Assembly: GCA_046598415.1 (NCBI GenBank)
Contig: JBKJIG010000084.1
Span: forward strand, 124,001 to 188,000
DNA length: 64,000 nucleotides
Direction: 5' to 3'
Source: VFJZ01 sp046598415
GTDB taxonomy: Bacteria > Actinomycetota > Thermoleophilia > Gaiellales > F1-60-MAGs149
Shown: positions 58,742-64,000 of the stretch, piece after piece
How positions within the stretch are numbered: the stretch's first letter is position 1
Layout: each line of letters opens with the position of its first letter
Program-made: the position numbers and the translations under genes
Notes under the pieces: model-generated
The model's input: the letters and a program-made list of their open reading frames with translations, nothing else
Database searches by the model: none
Told to the model about the DNA's origin: nothing

Positions 58742-59091
58742 GACATCAGCGCAAGGGCCGCAGCTTCGGACGCTCCGCAGCGCACCGCAAGTCGATGTAC
58801 GCCAACCTGACGGGTGCGCTCGTCACGCATGGCCGCATCAAGACGACCCTCGCGAAGGCGAAGGAGGTGCGTCCCGTGGCCGAGAAGATGGTGACCCTCG
58901 GCAAGCGGGGCGACCTCCATGCGCGGCGCCAGGCGATCGCCTTTCTACGCTCGAAGACCGTCGTGCACACGCTCTTCGCAGACGTCGCACCGCGGTTCGA
59001 GGAGCGCGAGGGTGGCTACACGCGCATCGTCAAGCTCGGTCCGCGGCAGGGCGATGCGGCGGAGATGGCGATCCTCGAGTTCGTCGACTAG
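58738..59091 (+). CDS. rplQ: 50S ribosomal protein L17
   Basis: A 117-residue L17 (RHQRKGRSFGRSAAHRKSMY, ALVTHGRIKTTLAKAKEVRP). It lies near the tunnel exit. GTG start overlapping the rpoA stop. The alpha operon proper ends here; truA follows only after three extra genes. Confidence 0.97.
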   Translation: MRHQRKGRSFGRSAAHRKSMYANLTGALVTHGRIKTTLAKAKEVRPVAEKMVTLGKRGDLHARRQAIAFLRSKTVVHTLFADVAPRFEEREGGYTRIVKLGPRQGDAAEMAILEFVD

Positions 59092-59101
59092 GCCCACCGG
59101 C

Positions 59102-59107
59102 TACGCT
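59102..59107 (+). promoter_or_regulatory. Candidate -10 box (TACGCT) of the DcrB-like gene
   Basis: TACGCT is followed by eight bases and the GTG at 59116, again without a Shine-Dalgarno sequence. This favours GTG 59116 over the in-frame TTG at 59107. Confidence 0.45.
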
Positions 59108-59115
59108 TGTCCGTC

Positions 59116-59553
59116 GTGAGCGAGGTGCGCACCGATGCGTTCGGGCTTCCCCTCCCCGAGGGGTGGGCCGACCGCACGGTCGTGACCCTCGCCGGGCCGG
59201 CCGATAGCGAGGGCTACGCGCCCAACATCGTCGTCACGCGCGAGGTGCTCTGCGACCATATGGGCCTCGGTGCCTTCTCGCAGGGCTGGCAGACGCTGCT
59301 GTCCGACCAGGTGCCGGTCATGCCGCACGGCCCGGTCGAGCAGACCGAGATCGCAGGGCGCCGCGCGAACATCCGAATCGTGTCGTGGGCCGCCGCCGGC
59401 GTCCATCTCACGCAGATCGCGTTCCTGTTCGTCGAGGGCGACCTCGGCTACGCCATCGTCGGCACGTGCACCCACGACCGGTTCGACGAGTTCGAGCCGG
59501 TCTTCCGGCAGGTTGCGGCCGGGTTCAAGCTCGTGGAGGAGGCGATCAGGTGA
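59116..59553 (+). CDS. DcrB/DUF1795-like protein
   Basis: A 145-residue protein with the pattern of the DcrB/DUF1795 fold: FGLPLPEGWADRTVVTLAG at the start, PNIVVTREVL, a helix ending FSQGWQTLLSD, and a C-terminal GYAIVGTCTHDRFDEFEPVF. No signal peptide is seen, unlike the enterobacterial lipoprotein DcrB. Some relatives are linked to type VI secretion, but no such genes occur here. Function unknown. Its stop overlaps the TPR gene as GTGA. Confidence 0.65.
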   Translation: MSEVRTDAFGLPLPEGWADRTVVTLAGPADSEGYAPNIVVTREVLCDHMGLGAFSQGWQTLLSDQVPVMPHGPVEQTEIAGRRANIRIVSWAAAGVHLTQIAFLFVEGDLGYAIVGTCTHDRFDEFEPVFRQVAAGFKLVEEAIR

Positions 59554-60311
59554 CCGACGCACAGCTCGCATCGACGCAGCTCCAGACCCTCGGCGCGGCC
59601 TACGCCCGCGCCGACCCGGTCTACGCCGAGGACGCGTTCCGCCGCGCGCTCCAGCTCGAGCCGGGCGTCCCGGCCGTGCACGCCGCGCTGGCCGAGGTGC
59701 TGACCCGCCTGAACCGCTACGCCGAGGCCGCGTCGCACCTGCGCCGCGCCCTGACGCTCGACCCGCAGCAGGAGCAGGCGCTGGCGCTGCAGATGGAGCT
59801 GCTCGTGGCCGAGGGCCTGGTGCCCGAGGCAATCGGGCGCTTCGTCACGGCCACCGCCAACGGTGCGTCGGCCCGCATCATCACCTCGTTCGGCGACCTG
59901 CTCGCGCGACTCGGGCTGCGCGAGGAAGCGGCCGAGCGCTACCGCGAGGCGCTGCGCTGCGGCGGTACCTGCGAGGCGCACGCCAACCTCGCGCTGCTGG
60001 CCGTCGACGAGGGCCGCCTGGACGAGGCCCTCGCCGGCTTCGACCGCGCCCTCAAGCTCGACCCGGCCTCGGCCGTGGTGCGCATCAACCGCGCGAACGT
60101 GCTGGTCGAGCTCGGCCGGCACGACGAGGCCCTGGCCGAGTTCACCGCGCTCACCGACGACCCCGAGGTCGCCGGCCCGGCCTGGTGGGGACTCGCCGCC
60201 ATCGGCGACGCCCGCGGCGACTGCGAGGTGGCCATCGCCGCCCGCGTACGCGCGGTGCAGACCGACCCCGAGCTCGCGCGGCGCTGCGCCACCGCACCGG
60301 TCGGCGCCTGA
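59550..60311 (+). CDS. Tetratricopeptide-repeat protein
   Basis: A 253-residue alpha-solenoid of about six TPR units. Clear repeats are YAEDAFRRALQLEPGVPAVH, YAEAASHLRRALTLDPQQEQ, EEAAERYREALRCGG, LDEALAGFDRALKLDPASAV and HDEALAEFTALTDDPE. No enzymatic domain or signal peptide is visible. It is a protein-interaction scaffold, translationally coupled to the DcrB-like gene, so the two may be partners. Confidence 0.82.
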   Translation: MTDAQLASTQLQTLGAAYARADPVYAEDAFRRALQLEPGVPAVHAALAEVLTRLNRYAEAASHLRRALTLDPQQEQALALQMELLVAEGLVPEAIGRFVTATANGASARIITSFGDLLARLGLREEAAERYREALRCGGTCEAHANLALLAVDEGRLDEALAGFDRALKLDPASAVVRINRANVLVELGRHDEALAEFTALTDDPEVAGPAWWGLAAIGDARGDCEVAIAARVRAVQTDPELARRCATAPVGA

Positions 60312-60318
60312 GGCACCC

Positions 60319-60696
60319 GTGCGGCGCGTCTTCCTGGCCCTGCTGCGGATCGTGATCGGCGCCGTGTTCATCGCCTTTGGCGTCAGCAAGCTCGGCGACC
60401 GGGCGGCCACGACGGCCGACTTCGACCACTGGGGCCTGCCGGCGCCCGGCACCACATCGCTCGTGATCTCGGTGCTGGAGGTGGTCTGCGGCCTGCTGAT
60501 CCTGCTCGGGCTCGCCACCCGCCTCGGCGCGCTCATCGTCTGCGTCGACATGCTCGGCGCGGTGGCGACCGCCGGCCGCGTCGACGGCGGCCCCCACCTG
60601 GTGGTGCCGCCGGTGCTGGCGCTGCTCTGCCTGGTGCTCGTCGCGCGCGGCGGCGGGCGCTGGCAGCTGCTGGACCGCCTCGACCCACCCCGGTGA
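60319..60696 (+). CDS. DoxX family membrane protein
   Basis: A 125-residue protein with four hydrophobic helices typical of DoxX (FLALLRIVIGAVFIAFGVSK, FDHWGLPAP, SLVISVLEVVCGLLILLGLA, TRLGALIVCVDMLGAVAT). Family members are linked to quinone or thiosulfate redox and to oxidative stress; the specific role here is unknown. GTG start; the stop overlaps the truA start by four bases. Confidence 0.8.
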   Translation: MRRVFLALLRIVIGAVFIAFGVSKLGDRAATTADFDHWGLPAPGTTSLVISVLEVVCGLLILLGLATRLGALIVCVDMLGAVATAGRVDGGPHLVVPPVLALLCLVLVARGGGRWQLLDRLDPPR

Positions 60697-61460
60697 ACCT
60701 CCGGCTGACGCTGTCCTACGACGGCACCGGGTTCCAGGGCTGGGCGAAGCAGCCGGCTGCGCGGACGGTGGAGGGCACGCTGGCCGCCGCGCTGGACGCG
60801 CGCTATCCCGGCTGGAGCGGCATGGCCGTCGCCGGCCGCACCGACACCGGTGTCCATGCGCTCGGGCAGGTCGTCAGCGTCGGTGTGGGCACGGGGCCGC
60901 CTGCGTCCAACGCCGCCCTGGCGCTGAACGCCGTGCTGCCGCCCGACGTGGTGGTGCGAGCCGCCGTCGAGGTGCCGGACGACTTCAACGCCCGCTACTC
61001 GGCTCGCGCCCGATCCTACGTCTATCGCGTGCGCGTGGTGCGCGACCCGAGCGCGCTCGACGCCCGCCGGGCGCTCCATCACCGGGGCGCGCTCGATCGT
61101 TCGGTGCTCCAGGCCTGGGCGGATGCCGTGCGCGGCACCCACGACTTCACGGCTTTCACGCCGACCGAGACGCAGCACCGCACCTTCGTCCGCACGGTGC
61201 ACCACGCCGCCTGGCACGAGGCGGGGGAGGAGCTGCGGTTCTCGATCGCGGCCTCGAGCTTCCTGCGCCATCAGGTGCGGGCGCTGGTCGGCACCATGCT
61301 CCTGGCCGGCCGCGGCGAGCCCTGCGCGACGCCGGGCGAGCTGCTGGGCGGTGCTCATCGGCGGCAGGCCGGGCCGACCGCGCCGCCGCACGGCCTGTAC
61401 CTGACGGCCGTCCGGTTCACGGGCGAACCAGAGGGTGTGGAACTTGTGGGAATCCCATAA
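60693..61460 (+). CDS. truA: tRNA pseudouridine(38-40) synthase TruA
   Basis: A 255-residue enzyme that isomerises uridine in the anticodon stem-loop. The catalytic aspartate is D51 in AGRTDTGVHA. LRLTLSYDGTGFQGWAKQ, FNARYSARARSYVYRV and FLRHQVRALVGTML are family motifs. In actinobacteria truA usually follows rplQ directly; here three small genes intervene. GTG start coupled to the DoxX stop. Confidence 0.95.
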   Translation: MNLRLTLSYDGTGFQGWAKQPAARTVEGTLAAALDARYPGWSGMAVAGRTDTGVHALGQVVSVGVGTGPPASNAALALNAVLPPDVVVRAAVEVPDDFNARYSARARSYVYRVRVVRDPSALDARRALHHRGALDRSVLQAWADAVRGTHDFTAFTPTETQHRTFVRTVHHAAWHEAGEELRFSIAASSFLRHQVRALVGTMLLAGRGEPCATPGELLGGAHRRQAGPTAPPHGLYLTAVRFTGEPEGVELVGIP

Positions 61461-61499
61461 GTTCGAGGTGCTCCCACCACGTTACGGTGCCGTCAAACC

Positions 61500-62366
61500 A
61501 TGAACACCATCACCGGCACCCGCCTCAACACCCAGCTTCGTACCTTCCTCCTGCTCGCCGGCCTGTCCGGCCTGCTGATCGCCATCGGCGGGGTCCTCTT
61601 CAAGGGCCCCGGCCTGATCCTCTTCGCGCTCGTCGCCATCGTCATGAACTTCTCGGCCTACTGGTTCAGCGACAAGATGGCCCTGAAGATGAGCGGCGCC
61701 CAGCCGCTCGCCGAGACCGACGACCCGCGTCTCCACGCGATCGTCCGCGACCTCGCGCAGCGCGCCGAGCTGCCCATGCCACGGCTCTTCATGATCCCGC
61801 AGGAGCAGCCGAACGCCTTCGCCACCGGCCGCAACCACAGCCACGCGGCGATCGCGGTCACGGCCGGCTTGCGCCGGCACATGCCGGAGGACCAGCTCGC
61901 CGGCGTCATCGCCCACGAGCTCGCCCACGTCAAGAACCGCGACATCCTGATCCAGTCGATCGGGGCCATGATCGCGGGCGTCATCTCGGCCGTCGCGACG
62001 TTCCTGCAGTTCTCGTTCCTGTTCGGCGGGGGCGACGATGACGACAGCCCGCTCGGCATCGTCGGCGTGCTCGCCACGATCATCATCGCCCCACTGGCGG
62101 CGACGATCCTGCAGCTCGCCGTGTCCCGCCAGCGCGAGTACCTGGCCGACGCCACCGGCGCCTCGATCATGGGCCGGCCCGAGCCGCTTGCCAACGCGCT
62201 CGAGACGCTGTCCCGCGGCGCCGAGGTGTTCCCGATGCGGGTCAACCCGGCGGCCGAGGCGCTGTTCATCGTCAACCCGCTGCACGGCGGCGCGGTGGCC
62301 AGCCTGTTCGCGACGCATCCTCCGCTCGCGGAGCGCGTCCGGCGCCTGCGCGCGCTCGCCGTGTAG
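61500..62366 (+). CDS. htpX: M48 family membrane metalloprotease (HtpX-like)
   Basis: A 288-residue protease. Two N-terminal helices (TFLLLAGLSGLLIAIGGVLF, ILFALVAIVMNFSAYWF) are followed by the zinc motif HELAH at residues 139-143. Two more hydrophobic segments and the third zinc ligand glutamate in SRQREYLAD come after. It degrades misfolded membrane proteins. TACGGT (61483-61488) eleven bases before the ATG is a possible -10. Confidence 0.93.
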   Translation: MNTITGTRLNTQLRTFLLLAGLSGLLIAIGGVLFKGPGLILFALVAIVMNFSAYWFSDKMALKMSGAQPLAETDDPRLHAIVRDLAQRAELPMPRLFMIPQEQPNAFATGRNHSHAAIAVTAGLRRHMPEDQLAGVIAHELAHVKNRDILIQSIGAMIAGVISAVATFLQFSFLFGGGDDDDSPLGIVGVLATIIIAPLAATILQLAVSRQREYLADATGASIMGRPEPLANALETLSRGAEVFPMRVNPAAEALFIVNPLHGGAVASLFATHPPLAERVRRLRALAV

Positions 62367-62382
62367 TCGGCATGATCCGGCC

Positions 62383-63093
62383 GTGCCGCCGAGAACCGTG
62401 ATCCTGCTGCCGCCGTCCGAGGGGAAGCTCCCGGGCGGCGGTGGCCGGTTCCGCGCCGGGGCCGGGTCGTTCGGCCCGGCGCTGCGCGTCGCGCGCAACG
62501 AGGTGATCGAGGCCCTGGCTGCCGTCGACGGCGGCAACCAGGCGCTGCTCGGCGTGTCGGGTCGCCACCTCGAGCAGTCGCTCGCGGCGAACCGCCTCGT
62601 GATCGCGGGTCGCGCGCCGGCGCGGCCGGCCGTCGAGCGCTACACCGGCGTCGTCCACGGCCACGCGGGCCTGCACGACCTGCCGGGCGCGGCCGAGGGC
62701 GTGATCCTCTTCTCGGGTCTGCTCGGCCTGGTCGGGCCGGACGATCCCGTCCCCGACTACCGGCTCAAGATGGGAGCGTCGCTGCCGGCGCTCGGTCGGC
62801 TCGCCTCGTGGTGGCGGCCGCGGCTGTCGCCGGTGCTGAACCGGCGCCTGCGGGGCGCCGACGTGGTCGACCTGCTGCCGCAGGAGCACGCGTCGGCGTG
62901 GGAGCCGGCGCCGCGCCGGTACGCGTCGCTGCACCGCGTGCGCTTCCGTGACGCCGATGGCGCCGCCGGCGGCCACGACGCCAAGGCCGCGAAGGGCCTG
63001 CTGGCGCGCTACCTGCTCCTCTCCGACGCGTCGGCCGCCGAGGCGCTCCAGAGCTTTCAGCACCCCCGGTTCACGATCGAGGTAGCGGACTGA
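62383..63093 (+). CDS. yaaA: YaaA/DUF328 family protein
   Basis: A 236-residue protein starting with the diagnostic ILLPPSEGK motif. ERYTGVVHGHAGLHDL, VILFSGLLGLVGPDDPVPDY and YRLKMGASLP are also shared with YaaA. The E. coli protein helps limit hydroxyl-radical damage by lowering free iron and binds DNA. GTG start at 62383. Confidence 0.9.
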   Translation: MPPRTVILLPPSEGKLPGGGGRFRAGAGSFGPALRVARNEVIEALAAVDGGNQALLGVSGRHLEQSLAANRLVIAGRAPARPAVERYTGVVHGHAGLHDLPGAAEGVILFSGLLGLVGPDDPVPDYRLKMGASLPALGRLASWWRPRLSPVLNRRLRGADVVDLLPQEHASAWEPAPRRYASLHRVRFRDADGAAGGHDAKAAKGLLARYLLLSDASAAEALQSFQHPRFTIEVAD

Positions 63094-63098
63094 GGCGA

Positions 63099-63104
63099 TA
63101 CGCT
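63099..63104 (+). promoter_or_regulatory. Candidate -10 box (TACGCT) of the AbrB-like gene
   Basis: TACGCT lies just after the yaaA stop and is followed by eight bases and the GTG at 63113, a leaderless pattern. Confidence 0.45.
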
Positions 63105-63112
63105 AGCGGTCG

Positions 63113-63580
63113 GTGACGCGCGTGACGGCCAAAGGGCAGGTGACCATTCCGGTCGGCGTCCGCTTCGCCCTCGGGATCGCTCCTGGAGACGAGGTCGTGT
63201 TCGCGATCGAGGACGGCCGCGGCGTGTTCCGGCGCGCCGACGGCGTGCTGGGCCGGACCGGCACGCTGCCGCTTCCGCCGCGGTCCGAGGCTCACCCGCT
63301 GGAGCGGCTGCTGGGCGCGGGGGACGACGACTTCGCGGCCGAGATCGCCGCAGCGCGCGCCGGTGGCGCGCGGATCCCGCTGCCCGACGCCGTCGTGCTC
63401 GACCTGGCCGCGCGGGCCGTCGCCGCCGGCGTGCCGGTGGCCGACGTCGCCGACTGCCTGCGCGACGTCGCGGCCGAGCGCGCCTTCCGCCTCGACCACG
63501 CGCGGGCGGTGCGGGCCGCGGTCGATGCCCTGGCAGCCGGGGGAGACCCCCTCGCGGCCTACGCCGCCGACCGGCTCTAG
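63113..63580 (+). CDS. AbrB/SpoVT-type DNA-binding protein with helical C-terminal extension
   Basis: A 155-residue protein. Residues 1-45 form a swapped-hairpin AbrB domain (TRVTAKGQVTIPVGVRFALG, IAPGDEVVFAIEDG). The remaining 110 residues are alanine-rich and mostly helical, with no recognised domain; ERLLGAGDDDFAAEIAAARA and VADCLRDVAAERAFRLDHAR are visible. Short AbrB proteins are often VapB-type antitoxins, but no toxin gene follows. The extension may oligomerise or bind a partner. It could be a stand-alone regulator. Confidence 0.75.
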   Translation: MTRVTAKGQVTIPVGVRFALGIAPGDEVVFAIEDGRGVFRRADGVLGRTGTLPLPPRSEAHPLERLLGAGDDDFAAEIAAARAGGARIPLPDAVVLDLAARAVAAGVPVADVADCLRDVAAERAFRLDHARAVRAAVDALAAGGDPLAAYAADRL

Positions 63581-63593
63581 CGCCCCGCTGGGC

Positions 63594-64000
63594 CTACAGG
63601 TACCAGAAGACGATGCAGGCCATGGCGTAGATGGCAAGCAGCTGCACGCCCTCGATCCAGTTCGCCGCGCCGTTCGACGCCACGAGCCCGGCGAGCAGCG
63701 TGGCCGCGATCAGGAAGGCGATCTCGAGCGGCTGGAAGTCGAGCACCAGCTCGTGGCCGAACGCGTAGCCGGCGGCGACCGCCACGGCCGTCACGCCGAG
63801 CGCGACCTGCAGGGCCGAGTTGAAGGCGATGCCCATGGCGAAGTTGAGGTTGCCGCCGTACGCGATCTTGACCGCCGCCATGTGCTCGGCGACGTTGCCG
63901 ACCAGCGGCACGATGATCAGCCCGATGAAGATCTCGGAGATGCCGGTTTCCTCGATCGTCGGCTCGATCGCAGCGACCAGGATCTCGGACAGCACGCCGG
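63594..64000 (-). CDS. C-terminal part of a CaCA/CAX-type cation/proton antiporter (truncated by window edge)
   Basis: At least 135 codons of a membrane protein, open to the right edge. Hydrophobic segments and the exchanger motif in VGNVAEHMAAVKIAYGGNLN match the alpha-2 repeat of Ca2+/H+ antiporters (GNAAEH in relatives). The sequence ends IYAMACIVFWYL. It probably exports Ca2+ or another divalent cation using the proton gradient. The N-terminal half lies outside the window. Confidence 0.82.
   Translation of the reverse strand, partial: GVLSEILVAAIEPTIEETGISEIFIGLIIVPLVGNVAEHMAAVKIAYGGNLNFAMGIAFNSALQVALGVTAVAVAAGYAFGHELVLDFQPLEIAFLIAATLLAGLVASNGAANWIEGVQLLAIYAMACIVFWYL

Overview
The window is a very GC-rich stretch from an actinobacterium-like chromosome. 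It carries the main transcription/translation clusters: rpmG-secE-nusG-rplKAJL, rpoBC, rpsL-rpsG-fusA-tuf, and the S10-spc-alpha string through rpoA-rplQ-truA. Dense packing with GTGA, ATGA and TGATG overlaps, frequent GTG/TTG starts, zinc-binding forms of L33, L36, S14 and S4, and a 1635-residue beta-prime subunit point to a deep-branching actinobacterium, perhaps class Thermoleophilia. That placement is inference. No rRNA, CRISPR array, transposase or prophage was seen.

Layout. 1-3.7 kb (minus strand): a GNAT acetyltransferase, a cystathionine gamma-lyase/synthase, a cystathionine beta-synthase and a stand-alone 2-isopropylmalate synthase regulatory domain, followed by tRNA-Met. 3.9-8.1 kb: an ECF42-type sigma factor with its DGPF partner, a cupin, an M29 aminopeptidase and a PilZ protein. 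8.2-11.7 kb: rpmG to rplL. 11.7-15.6 kb: five genes separating rplL from rpoB (two membrane GT-C/DUF2142-like proteins behind a structured leader, a NIPSNAP protein, a PIN toxin/HTH antitoxin pair). 15.8-24.4 kb: rpoBC. 24.5-29.4 kb: a possible 27-codon gene, a membrane HD-GYP phosphodiesterase, and an oxidase/hydroxyacid dehydrogenase/methionine aminopeptidase operon.

29.1-37.6 kb is an amine/nitrogen region: a polyamine-type ABC transporter operon (ATPase, Tat lipoprotein binding protein, two permeases, small lipoprotein) divergent from a TetR regulator, then a three-gene split glutamate synthase resembling N-methylglutamate synthase. 38.8-59.1 kb is the ribosomal protein/secY/adk/map/rpoA block. 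infA is absent from its usual place between map and rpmJ, and L22, S3 and S17 have long low-complexity extensions. 59.1-64 kb holds DcrB-like, TPR, DoxX, truA, M48 protease, yaaA and AbrB-like genes and the end of a cation antiporter.

The most unusual signal is an 83-bp element present three times, once between rplK and rplA and twice in tandem between secY and adk. Each copy is an unbroken 28-codon reading frame joined to its neighbours by start/stop overlaps. Each folds into two hairpins, and one hairpin stem shows a compensatory base change between loci. Each copy is bounded by a TGAGY direct repeat, and removing the rplK-rplA copy in silico recreates an ATGA gene overlap. It looks like a small mobile element that enters gene junctions while preserving translational coupling. 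A second window-wide pattern is a TANNNT box 6-8 nt before the start codon of many first genes, as expected of leaderless mRNAs.
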